A stretch of 6,061 bases of DNA from JACRLI01 sp035542815 (GCA_035542815.1 DATKKS010000245.1:1-6061), one strand, 5' to 3'; shown: positions 1 through 6,061, counted from the first letter of the stretch. The notes: generated by a model from the sequence alone, not told the origin. Program-made: numbers and translations.

Positions 1-2385
1 GCTGGAGGCCTCCCGGAGCAGCCTCCGGGCCTCCTCCGCGGTCAGCCCGCGCCCGGCCGCCTTCCCCGTGGAGTCGGCGGCCGGCACGCCCAACAGCGCC
101 CCGGCGGCCTCCGCTCCCCCGGCCAGGAACACGCCCCGGCCGAGCAGCTCGCGCGCCTGGGCCGTGTCTCCGCTCTCGTACGCCACCAGGCCCAGGTTGA
201 GCCAGATCCCGGGGTCCGCCCGGTCCAGATCCAGGGCCGCCGCCACCTCCTGGAACGCCTCGGGCAGCCGTCCCTGCCGGGCCAGCACCGCACCGAGGTC
301 GTTGCGCACCGCGGCGGTGCGCACCGGCAGCGAGTCCAGCGTCTTGCGCGCCTCGTCCAGCTCGCCCCCCTCGTACGCCACCCGGGCCAGCACGATGGTC
401 ACCCGCGGGGTCACCGCGCTGTCCTCGGTGGCCGTGCCCCGGGTGGCCGCCAGGAACGCCGTGCGCCAGCCCTCGATGGCGGCCGCGTCCGCGGCCAGCC
501 GGGTGGCGATGGCCGCGGTGTCCACGCTCGCCAGCCAGTCCGGGGGCGGCAGCTGCACCGGCTCGTAGCGGGCCTGGGCCTCCTCCACGTCCACCAGCGA
601 GAGCTGCCCGCGCTCGGCCCAGGTGCGGTAGTTCTCGGAGCCGATCTTCCAGACCTCGGCGAACCCCTTGCCCACCGCGGTGGCCTCCAGCGGCACCCAC
701 ACCTCGTCCGCCGCCACCACGTAGCGCTCGTCCGGCAGCTGCAGCGCCAGCCGGTTGGTGGCGTGCAGCCCGGTGTCCATGAGCAGGAAGATGTGGCCCG
801 GGGCGTCCACCAGCTGGGTGGCGATGCCCACGTTGCCCAGCAGCGCGCACAGCAGCACGGTCATGTCGTCGCAGTCGCCGGTCCGGGAGCGCAGCGTCTC
901 GCGCGGGTAGCTCACGTGGTCCACCGCCGCCTGGTCCTGGGACACCCGCTCGAACGGCATGAGCCGGTCCGGCACGTAGGTGAGCCCGTGCGCGGCCAGG
1001 GCGTCCACGATCGCCCCGGCCAGGTTCAGGTTCCGGTTGCCCGCCAGGTCGGTCTTCGAGAGCGCCAGGCCGCGGGCCGCCTGCCGCGCCACCCGCTCCA
1101 CCGCCGGGTCCCCGGGGGTGATGAACGCGGCCGCCTGATCCACCCCGGCGCCCCACTGGATGGCGCCCGCCCCGAACAGCGTGGTCTGCGCGGTCCGCTC
1201 GTGCGCGCGCACCGAGACGCTGGTGTAGACGGCCGCCACCTGCACGTCCAGCTCGGTGTCGTCGCGGTTCTCGGTGGCCAGGCGGTCCGGCAGGTTCACG
1301 GTGAGCGGCACCGCCCGGGTCTCCTTGGGGCGCAGCACCACGTCCCGCTCGGTGTAGCGGTCCATGAACTCCGGGACGCGCACCCGGACCGTGGTGCGCA
1401 CGCCCTCCTCGCTCACGTTGGTGAGGGTGACCGTGCCGATGGAGTCCCGCTCGTAGGACTTGTACAGGGACGCGTAGATCGGGCGCAGGGCCACGTCCTC
1501 GATGCGCACCTTGGCGGGGTTGAAGTTGAAGCCCATGGACAGGCCGACGTAGCTGGTTCCGCCCAGCGCCGGGTGGCTCACGTAAGCGTAGTCCGCGCGG
1601 AGCACGCCCAGCTTGAAGCCCGCGCCGGCGGTCCAGGAGGTGCCCTGGGCGTTCTCGCGGTCCCGCTCCAGGCCGGCCCGCACCCACAGCGGCTCCAGCA
1701 CCCGCAGCTCGGTGCCCAGGTGCACGCCGTCGTCCACGTCCAGGGCCAGCAGCGCGCGCGGCGACACGGCGTAGGCCAGCCCCGCGCGCAGCTGGCGCGT
1801 GGCGGTCACGGTGCTGCCGCCGTCCGAGTAGTGGATCGAGGTGTCGAAGAGGTCCTGCGCGACCAGCGCCAGGTGAAGCCGCTCGGCGGGGCTCAGCAGC
1901 AGCCCGGCGTCCAGGCCCAGCCCGTTGCCGCTCCCCAGGGTCAGGCCGTCCACGTCGGTGTTGCGGGTGAGGTACTTCAGGGTCACCCCGGCGGCCAGCC
2001 CGGAGCGCAGCTTGCGGGCCACGGAGAGGTCGAAGCGGTTCTCGCTGAAGCCCAGCTCGCCGTCATCGAACCCGGAGTGGTACCATTCGAAGCCGGCGGC
2101 GGTCTTGGGCGACAGCGGCACCACCAGCCCCACGACGTCGTCTTCGATCCCGGTCCCGTAGAGGTTGGCGCGCGAGGCGGCGAGTTCCTGGTGCCCGACG
2201 TCGGACAGCCCGGCCGGGTTCCAGAACAGCGCGGAGGCGTCGTTGGCCACCGCGCTGAACGCCCCGCCCATGGCCAGGGCCCGCGGGCCGAAGGGGATCT
2301 GGTCCCGGGCGCCCGCCGCGCGAGCCGAGAGAAGCGTCAAGGAAATCAGGACGGCGCGCAGCAGGCGCCTCCGGGGCGGCCCCAT
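1..2385 (-). CDS. PorV/UPF0164-like outer-membrane barrel fused to transglutaminase-like and TPR domains (partial, 3' end off window)
   Basis: The frame is open for 795 codons and leaves the window without a stop, so the C-terminus is missing. The ATG at 2385-2383 is preceded by GGAGG with 5-nt spacing, followed by MGPPRRRLLR, a hydrophobic stretch and A-G-A at about 24-26, a typical signal peptide. Residues 35-60 carry the PorV/UPF0164 signature (ALAMGGAF, then ALFWNPAGL), and alternating beta strands continue to about 290 (SMGFNFNP). Residues 293-405 look like an Ig/CARDB-type beta-sandwich. Residues 430-600 resemble a transglutaminase/protease core: RTGDCDD with Cys505, PGHIF with His531, and WVPLEAT, where Glu567 is the likely third catalytic residue. 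Residues about 655-760 hold two or three TPR units (for example WLNLGLVAYESGD). By family knowledge the barrel sits in the outer membrane; the Cys-His domain could cleave or crosslink envelope protein. The substrate is unknown and the order of domains is clearer than the function. Confidence 0.85.
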   Translation of the reverse strand, partial: MGPPRRRLLRAVLISLTLLSARAAGARDQIPFGPRALAMGGAFSAVANDASALFWNPAGLSDVGHQELAASRANLYGTGIEDDVVGLVVPLSPKTAAGFEWYHSGFDDGELGFSENRFDLSVARKLRSGLAAGVTLKYLTRNTDVDGLTLGSGNGLGLDAGLLLSPAERLHLALVAQDLFDTSIHYSDGGSTVTATRQLRAGLAYAVSPRALLALDVDDGVHLGTELRVLEPLWVRAGLERDRENAQGTSWTAGAGFKLGVLRADYAYVSHPALGGTSYVGLSMGFNFNPAKVRIEDVALRPIYASLYKSYERDSIGTVTLTNVSEEGVRTTVRVRVPEFMDRYTERDVVLRPKETRAVPLTVNLPDRLATENRDDTELDVQVAAVYTSVSVRAHERTAQTTLFGAGAIQWGAGVDQAAAFITPGDPAVERVARQAARGLALSKTDLAGNRNLNLAGAIVDALAAHGLTYVPDRLMPFERVSQDQAAVDHVSYPRETLRSRTGDCDDMTVLLCALLGNVGIATQLVDAPGHIFLLMDTGLHATNRLALQLPDERYVVAADEVWVPLEATAVGKGFAEVWKIGSENYRTWAERGQLSLVDVEEAQARYEPVQLPPPDWLASVDTAAIATRLAADAAAIEGWRTAFLAATRGTATEDSAVTPRVTIVLARVAYEGGELDEARKTLDSLPVRTAAVRNDLGAVLARQGRLPEAFQEVAAALDLDRADPGIWLNLGLVAYESGDTAQARELLGRGVFLAGGAEAAGALLGVPAADSTGKAAGRGLTAEEARRLLREASS

Positions 2386-2387
2386 TT

Positions 2388-2395
2388 CCTCCTCC
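2388..2395 (-). promoter_or_regulatory. Shine-Dalgarno for the left gene
   Basis: On the minus strand this reads GGAGGAGG, two bases before the ATG at 2385-2383. The first GGAGG lies 5 nt from the start codon, which is good spacing, and it fixes the start of the PorV-like fusion protein. Confidence 0.8.
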
Positions 2396-2413
2396 GCAGA
2401 CCGCCTCGGATGT

Positions 2414-2438
2414 CGCAGCGGTCATCGCACCGGCTGCG
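2414..2438 (-). promoter_or_regulatory. Possible leader hairpin upstream of the PorV-like gene
   Basis: On the minus strand CGCAGC-(C)-GGT pairs with ACC-GCTGCG: nine base pairs, one bulged C and a six-base loop. If transcription starts near 2474 the hairpin lies in the leader, about 20 nt before the ribosome binding site. It could affect mRNA stability or translation, or be fortuitous in G+C-rich DNA. Confidence 0.3.
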
Positions 2439-2480
2439 GGCAGGGCGGCAGAGACCGAGGCCCGCCAGTCAGGCGCGGGA

Positions 2481-2510
2481 AGTATACCGCCCGCGGGCTC
2501 CGGGCGTCCA
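2481..2510 (-). promoter_or_regulatory. Candidate sigma-70 promoter for the PorV-like gene
   Basis: Read on the minus strand, TATACT (2486-2481; 5 of 6 to TATAAT) lies 18 bp downstream of TGGACG (2510-2505; 4 of 6 to TTGACA). TATA is rare in this G+C-rich region, so the -10 stands out. Transcription would start near 2474 and give a leader of about 90 nt. Confidence 0.45.
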
Positions 2511-2524
2511 CGACCGGCGGCGCG

Positions 2525-2538
2525 GGTCCGGCCGGACC
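2525..2538. repeat. Perfect 14-bp palindrome (possible operator)
   Basis: GGTCCGGCCGGACC is its own reverse complement and lies about 15 bp upstream of the candidate -35 of the left-facing promoter, in the divergent intergenic region. That is a suitable place for a regulator controlling one or both genes. A chance palindrome of this length is not improbable at this G+C content, and no second copy was noticed. Confidence 0.3.
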
Positions 2539-2652
2539 GGCGCGCGGCGCGCGGTGGAACCCCGGCTCTGGCAAGCGGGTACCAGGGACAGTCCGGTTGC
2601 CGCAACGCCCCCGCAGGACCCCGGAATCCCGCTCGTGCATCCTAGTTCGGAG

Positions 2653-5346
2653 ATGATGGCCTCGCACCTGCTGGCCCTGCTGGCCTCGCTCACCGCCGCC
2701 GCAAGCCCGGCGCCCCGGGTGGACTCGCTTCCCCCGGACACCGCGTCCATGGTGTGCCTGGCCCCCGGGCCCGAGTACCGCCCCGGCGCCCTCCGCCGGC
2801 TGGTCTTCGGGCGGCGCTACGGGGACCTGTGGGCCACCCCGGTGCGCGTCCCGGTGCTGAGCCTGGACGCCTTCGCCGGCGGCCTCACGCCCGGGACTCC
2901 GGGGCCCAACGGGGGCGACCGGCTGCTGTGCCTGCGCGCCGCCGACGGCCGCGCCTACGTGTTCCGCCCCCTCGACCCCCGCCCCACATCGGACTCCTCC
3001 GGGGGCATGCGCAACCTGGTGAGCCGGCGGATCCTGCCGGACCAGATGAGTTCCGTCCACCCGGCGGGCCCCTTGGTCTCGGGTGCGGTCCTGGAGGCCG
3101 CCGGGCTGCTCCACCCCCACCCGCGGTGGGTGGCGCTCCCGGAGGACTCGGCCCTGGGGCGCCTCCGCCCGGGGCTGGAGGGGCGCCTGGGCGTCCTGGA
3201 GGAATCCCTGGACCCGGACACCACCAGCGCCCCCGGCCGGCCCGGATCGCCCCGGATCGTGCGCACCGAAGGGCTGCTGATGCTGCTGGCGCAGGATCCC
3301 GGCCAGCGCGTCGCCAGCCGCGAGTTCCTCGCCGCGCGCCTGGTGGACTACGTGCTCGGGGACTTCGAGCGCGACCCCGCCCGGTGGCGCTGGGCGGGCT
3401 ACCCCGACTCGGAGGGCTGCACCTGGCGCCCCATCTGCTCGGTCTCCGACCGCGCGCTGGCCAAGGTCGGCGGGCTGCTGCACAGCTACACCCGGGTCTC
3501 CGCCGCGCGGGCGCCGCGGAGCTGGGCCGGCGGCGCGGCGGGCGGCCGCGGGCCCGGCGGGCCGCTGCGCACCCGCGATCTGGACCGCCGGCTGCTCGCA
3601 GAGCTGGACCGGGCGGAATGGGACTCGGTGGTGGCCGCGGTGGGCGCCCGGCTGGCGGACTCGGCGCTGGAGCGCGCGGTGGACGCCATGCCCGCGGAGC
3701 TGCGCCCGCTGAGCGCCCGGGAGCTGGCCGCCACGCTGGAGCAGCGCCGCGACGAGCTGCCCGGGTTCGCCGCCGACTACTTCCGCCAGCTCAACGGCGA
3801 CGTGGATGTGTGGACCACGCAGGCGCCGGAGCTGGCGGTGGTCACCCGCCCGGACGGCCGGCACCTGGAGGTGGAGCTGTGGCGGCCGGCGGCGGGCCCG
3901 GCCGGCGGCCTCCCGCCCTGCTTCCGGCGGAGCTTCGACGCCCGGGAGACCGACGAGGTCCGGCTGTACCTGCGCGGCGCCGGGGACCGCGTGCTGGTCC
4001 GCGGGGCGGGCCGGGCGCGGATCACGCTGCGGGTGATCGGCAGCGGCGCCGGGGACGAGCTGGTGGACTCCTCGGCCGCCGGCGGGGTGTGCTTCTACGA
4101 CGACTCGCCGGACTCGCGGGTCGCCGGCCCGACCCCGGTGGAGCTGGACCGGCGGCCCTACGCGCCCGGCGGCGGCTCTCCGGCCGGCCCGGACGGCCGC
4201 GAGGGCCCGGCCCGCGACTACGGCAGCGCCCGCGCGTTCTCGGGGTGGGAGAACCCCGGGCGGTTCGCGGGCTTCTTCCTGGGCGCCCAGTATCGCGTCG
4301 AGAGGTTCGGCTTCCGCGAGCCCGCCTACGCCAGCCGGACCGTGCTGCGCGCGGGCTACTCGCTGGCCCGCGGCGGCTACGACCTGGAGGCGGAGCACCG
4401 GGTGCGGCGCGCCAATTCGGGCCTCTCCGCCGCGCTGCTGCTGCGCGCCTCGAGCCTGGACCTGACCAACTTCTACGGCTTCGGCAACGAGACCCGCGAC
4501 ACCCTGACGCGGACCCGCGGCGCCTATCAAGTGCGCCAGACCCGCTACCAGGTCCGGCCCTCGGTGAGCCTGGAAGCCGCTCCGGGGCTGTCGCTCACGC
4601 TGGGCGTGCCGCTCACCTTGGTCCGCACCCAGGAGGCCGCCTCGGGCCTGGTGGTGCAGGAGCTCCACCCGTACGGCTGGGGTTCCTTCGGCCAGCTGGG
4701 CGGGCAGCTGGGGCTCACCTGGGGGGCGGTGCCGGGCGAGGACCCGGAGCCGGATGCCGCCGAGCGCTCCCGGCCGGGAGAGCCGGTCAGGCCGCGGCTG
4801 GACCTCCTGGGGAGCTATTACCCGGGCCTGTGGGGCATCGAGACCGGCTTCGGCTCGCTGGAGGGCGCCGCGTCCCTGGGCCTGGGGCGGGCGGCGCCGC
4901 AGCTGCCGGCCCTGGCGCTGCGCGTCGGCGGCAAGCAGCTGTGGGGCCGGTACCCGTTCACCGAGGCGGCGCTGCTGGGCGGCCGCTCGGACGTGCTGGG
5001 GCTGGCGGAGCAGCGCTACGCCGGGGACGCCTCGGTCTACGGCAGCAGCGAGGTGAACCTGCGCGTGGCGCGGGTGCGCGGGTGGCTCTCCGGGAGCCTC
5101 GGCCTGCTGGGGCTGGCGGAGACGGGCCGGGTGTTCCTGGCCGGCGAGAACTCCTCGCGCTGGCACTCCGCCGGCGGCGCGGGCCTGTGGTTCGCGCGCG
5201 CGGGCGGCGGCGAGCGGGTCAGCCTCACCTTCGTCCGGAGCGAGGACCGGTCCGGCCTCTACGCGCGGCACGCTCGGCTTCTAGCGCCGGCGGCGGGCGC
5301 GCCGCCGCCGCGCGCGCCGTTTGTCACCCTGAAACCACAGTCCTAG
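2653..5346 (+). CDS. Exported protein with kinase-like N-terminal region and C-terminal Omp85 (BamA/TamA)-like barrel
   Basis: The frame codes for 897 residues. I chose the ATG pair at 2653/2656 because it starts a signal peptide (hydrophobic from about 5, A-A-A-S-P-A at 16-20) and follows GGAG at 2649-2652, though spacing is short and the n-region lacks Lys/Arg. An in-frame GTG at 2635 is the alternative. Residues 45-285 (DLWATPVRVPVL, YVFRPLD, GDFERDPARWRW) match, from memory, the N-terminal region of barrel proteins from Bacteroidota and Gemmatimonadota, which looks kinase-like but is degenerate here. A Gly/Ala-rich linker (284-305), a helical part (306-385) and a beta-rich part (386-485, ending in a VDSS motif) follow. 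Residues about 530-870 are barrel strands with FYGFGNETRD and YQVRPSVSL. By family, such barrels insert or export protein or lipid at the outer membrane; the cargo is unknown. The last 27 residues are suspect: a frameshift near 5263 probably replaced RGTLGF-stop. Confidence 0.8.
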   Translation: MMASHLLALLASLTAAASPAPRVDSLPPDTASMVCLAPGPEYRPGALRRLVFGRRYGDLWATPVRVPVLSLDAFAGGLTPGTPGPNGGDRLLCLRAADGRAYVFRPLDPRPTSDSSGGMRNLVSRRILPDQMSSVHPAGPLVSGAVLEAAGLLHPHPRWVALPEDSALGRLRPGLEGRLGVLEESLDPDTTSAPGRPGSPRIVRTEGLLMLLAQDPGQRVASREFLAARLVDYVLGDFERDPARWRWAGYPDSEGCTWRPICSVSDRALAKVGGLLHSYTRVSAARAPRSWAGGAAGGRGPGGPLRTRDLDRRLLAELDRAEWDSVVAAVGARLADSALERAVDAMPAELRPLSARELAATLEQRRDELPGFAADYFRQLNGDVDVWTTQAPELAVVTRPDGRHLEVELWRPAAGPAGGLPPCFRRSFDARETDEVRLYLRGAGDRVLVRGAGRARITLRVIGSGAGDELVDSSAAGGVCFYDDSPDSRVAGPTPVELDRRPYAPGGGSPAGPDGREGPARDYGSARAFSGWENPGRFAGFFLGAQYRVERFGFREPAYASRTVLRAGYSLARGGYDLEAEHRVRRANSGLSAALLLRASSLDLTNFYGFGNETRDTLTRTRGAYQVRQTRYQVRPSVSLEAAPGLSLTLGVPLTLVRTQEAASGLVVQELHPYGWGSFGQLGGQLGLTWGAVPGEDPEPDAAERSRPGEPVRPRLDLLGSYYPGLWGIETGFGSLEGAASLGLGRAAPQLPALALRVGGKQLWGRYPFTEAALLGGRSDVLGLAEQRYAGDASVYGSSEVNLRVARVRGWLSGSLGLLGLAETGRVFLAGENSSRWHSAGGAGLWFARAGGGERVSLTFVRSEDRSGLYARHARLLAPAAGAPPPRAPFVTLKPQS
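5254..5284 (+). other. Probable frameshift at the barrel C-terminus; likely original stop at 5282-5284
   Basis: The current frame reads S-G-L-Y-A-R-H-A-R-L-L and continues. From 5264 the alternative frame reads R-G-T-L-G-F then TAG at 5282-5284. Restoring one GC dinucleotide in the run after the TAC codon (5260-5262) would give S-G-L-Y-A-R-G-T-L-G-F-stop, which has the C-terminal Phe and the hydrophobic residue at -3 typical of outer-membrane barrels. The cause may be a real 2-bp deletion or a sequencing error in a GC run. Confidence 0.65.
5288..5307 (+). terminator. GC-rich hairpin after the likely original stop; weak terminator candidate
   Basis: CGGCGGCG (5288-5295) pairs perfectly with CGCCGCCG (5300-5307) around a four-base GGCG loop, starting four bases after the TAG at 5282-5284. 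It is followed by GC repeats and only TTT at 5320-5322, so it lacks a proper U-tract. It could stop or slow transcription, or protect the 3' end. Confidence 0.4.
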
Positions 5347-5349
5347 AAT
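5321..5349 (+). promoter_or_regulatory. Near-consensus sigma-70 promoter for the activating-enzyme gene
   Basis: TTGTCA (5321-5326; 5 of 6 to TTGACA) and TAGAAT (5344-5349; 5 of 6 to TATAAT) are separated by exactly 17 bp, in an AT-richer island within very G+C-rich DNA. Transcription would start near 5356, leaving a leader of about 83 nt before the GTG at 5439. The -10 overlaps the TAG at 5344-5346 that ends the upstream reading frame, so this DNA has a regulatory job rather than coding for the barrel. Confidence 0.65.
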
Positions 5350-5368
5350 GAACCGGTGGGCCGGGCGT

Positions 5369-5410
5369 CGGCGGCCTGTCCGGGGCGGTCTCGGAGCAGG
5401 CCGGCCGCCG
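5369..5410 (+). promoter_or_regulatory. Inverted repeats in the leader of the activating-enzyme gene
   Basis: CGGCGGCC (5369-5376) is complementary to GGCCGCCG (5403-5410), and the overlapping GGCCTG (5373-5378) is complementary to CAGGCC (5397-5402), so two competing stems are possible in the leader. They end about 19 nt before the ribosome binding site. I recognise no known riboswitch family, and pairing of this quality can arise by chance at this G+C. Confidence 0.3.
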
Positions 5411-5428
5411 CCCCGCCGGCCCGCGCGC

Positions 5429-5433
5429 GAGGA
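5429..5433 (+). promoter_or_regulatory. Shine-Dalgarno deciding the GTG start of the activating-enzyme gene
   Basis: GAGGA lies five bases before GTG at 5439-5441. The in-frame ATG at 5451 has a poorer upstream match, so the GTG is preferred; it adds only M-S-A-G before the conserved region. Confidence 0.65.
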
Positions 5434-5438
5434 TCTCC

Positions 5439-6061
5439 GTGTCCGCAGGCATGATCTTCGACATCCAGCGCTTCGCGATCCACGACGGCCCGGGCATCCG
5501 CACCCTGGTGTTCCTGAAGGGCTGCCCGCTGAGCTGCTGGTGGTGCCACAATCCCGAGGGGGTCGCCGCGGGGGTGGAGATGATGTTGCGCGAGAACCGC
5601 TGCATCCGCTGCGGCGCGTGCGTGGAGGCCTGCCCCCACGGGGCGATCTCGTGGAACGGCCAGGGCCCGGTCACCGACCGCTCGCGCTGTGAGCGCTGCG
5701 CCACGTGCGAGACCGTGTGCCACGCCGAGGCGCGCCAGGCGGTGGGCCGGCGCATGGAGGCCGGCGAGGTGGTGGCCGAGGTGGAGCGCGACCTGCCCTT
5801 CTACGCCGAGTCCGGCGGCGGGGTCACCTTCTCGGGAGGCGAGCCGCTGGCACAGCCGGAGTTCCTGGGCGAGCTGCTGGCCCGGTGCCGGGCGCGCGGC
5901 ATCCACACCGCGCTGGACACCTGCGGCTACGCCGGCTGGGAGGTGCTGGACGCGCTGCGGGGCTCGGTGGACCTGTTCCTGTACGACCTCAAGGTGCTGG
6001 ACGCCGGGGCCCACCGGCGCTTCACCGGCGTCCCCAACGACGGCATCCTTTCCAACCTGCG
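5439..6061 (+). CDS. Glycyl-radical enzyme activating protein (radical SAM, two ferredoxin-type clusters; partial, 3' end off window)
   Basis: The first 207 residues are present; the usual length of about 300 means roughly a third is missing. This enzyme class uses a [4Fe-4S] cluster and S-adenosylmethionine to abstract a hydrogen from a glycine of a partner glycyl-radical enzyme. HDGPGIR (15-21) is followed by the radical SAM motif C29-x3-C33-x2-C36 within KGCPLSCWWCHNPE. An inserted ferredoxin-like part carries two CX2CX2CX3C motifs (C55/C58/C61/C65 and C84/C87/C90/C94) that should bind two more [4Fe-4S] clusters. SGGEPL (132-137) is the conserved GGE motif contacting SAM, and DLKVLD with HRRFTGVPN follow as in the family. 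The insert sets it apart from pyruvate formate-lyase activase (PflA), which lacks it, and groups it with activases of glycerol, choline or hydroxyphenylacetate-type enzymes; which one cannot be told. It seems to have its own promoter at 5321-5349 and implies oxygen-sensitive metabolism. Confidence 0.93.
   Translation, partial: MSAGMIFDIQRFAIHDGPGIRTLVFLKGCPLSCWWCHNPEGVAAGVEMMLRENRCIRCGACVEACPHGAISWNGQGPVTDRSRCERCATCETVCHAEARQAVGRRMEAGEVVAEVERDLPFYAESGGGVTFSGGEPLAQPEFLGELLARCRARGIHTALDTCGYAGWEVLDALRGSVDLFLYDLKVLDAGAHRRFTGVPNDGILSNL

Larger units (their letters stand above)
2386..2652. other. Divergent intergenic region between two envelope-protein genes
   Basis: This 267-bp stretch has no credible gene. 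It must carry the start signals for both flanking genes. Facing left there is a plausible sigma-70 promoter, a leader hairpin and a strong ribosome binding site. Facing right no convincing -35/-10 pair was found: a TTGCCG at 2597-2602 lacks a matching -10. Two palindromes are present, a perfect 14-mer at 2525-2538 and a small GTTGC-C-GCAAC at 2596-2606; either could bind a dimeric regulator, but G+C bias makes chance palindromes fairly likely. Long open frames crossing the region are antisense artefacts of high G+C. Confidence 0.7.

Noticed and set aside
2596..2606. Short palindrome GTTGC-C-GCAAC before the barrel gene
   Set aside because: The half-sites are only five bases and there is no matching promoter; it is mentioned under the intergenic region but is too weak to stand alone.
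763..2652. Open plus-strand frame continuing upstream of the barrel gene, giving a much longer protein
   Set aside because: It runs antisense through the PorV-like gene, with His/Gln/Arg-rich low-complexity translation typical of high-G+C shadows. The signal peptide at 2653 marks the true start.
2422..5271. 949-codon minus-strand frame opposite the barrel gene
   Set aside because: The translation is rich in Arg, Gln, Ala and Pro with no domain signature, while the plus strand has a signal peptide, family motifs and barrel strands.
2754..5351. 865-codon plus-strand frame overlapping the barrel gene in another register
   Set aside because: The translation is almost entirely Ala/Gly/Pro/Arg, as expected when GC-rich codons are read out of frame.
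5348..5692. Small plus-strand frame starting with ATG at 5348
   Set aside because: It overlaps the activating enzyme in the wrong register, is Arg/Pro/Gly-rich, and its ATG lies within and just after the -10 box.
5343..6014. 223-codon minus-strand frame opposite the activating enzyme
   Set aside because: The plus-strand frame has a complete set of radical SAM and ferredoxin cysteine motifs; the opposite frame has none.
1..6061. CRISPR arrays, tRNA or rRNA genes, insertion sequences, prophage or defence genes
   Set aside because: No spaced repeats, RNA-gene motifs, transposase or integrase motifs, or defence domains were seen on either strand.

Overview
This window is about three-quarters G+C, with a strong G/C preference at third codon positions. 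It holds three genes: two divergent genes for predicted envelope proteins and the first part of a radical-SAM activating enzyme. A PorV-type (UPF0164) barrel, an Omp85-like barrel carrying a large N-terminal region, and an anaerobic glycyl-radical activase together suggest a high-GC, diderm, at least facultatively anaerobic bacterium. Gemmatimonadota, 'Ca. Eisenbacteria' or 'Ca. Krumholzibacteria' in the wider FCB group would fit. This placement is inference from protein style, not from any marker gene.

Layout. (1) Positions 1-2385, minus strand: an exported multidomain protein that runs off the left edge. In order it has a signal peptide, a PorV/UPF0164-like outer-membrane barrel, a beta-sandwich, a transglutaminase/protease-like domain with an intact Cys-His pair, and TPR repeats. 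(2) Positions 2386-2652: a divergent regulatory region with a plausible sigma-70 promoter for the left gene, a leader hairpin and a perfect 14-bp palindrome. (3) Positions 2653-5346, plus strand: an 897-residue exported protein with a kinase-like or degenerate N-terminal region, a helical segment, a beta-rich segment and a C-terminal BamA/TamA-like barrel. (4) Positions 5285-5438: in effect intergenic, with a GC-rich hairpin, a near-consensus promoter and a structured leader. (5) From 5439 to the right edge, plus strand: a glycyl-radical-enzyme activating protein with two ferredoxin-type 4-cysteine motifs.

The most useful observation concerns the end of the barrel gene. Just after Tyr870 its frame leaves a near-perfect barrel ending. 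Shifting by one base at a (GC)n run gives R-G-T-L-G-F and a stop at 5282-5284. The annotated frame instead reads through 21 further codons of hairpin and promoter DNA, and its TAG stop is the first half of the next gene's -10 box. This points to a dinucleotide loss in a GC run, either a real frameshift or a sequence error.

The two divergent envelope genes may be co-regulated. The activating enzyme appears to be a separate transcription unit, and its partner glycyl-radical enzyme must lie outside the window.
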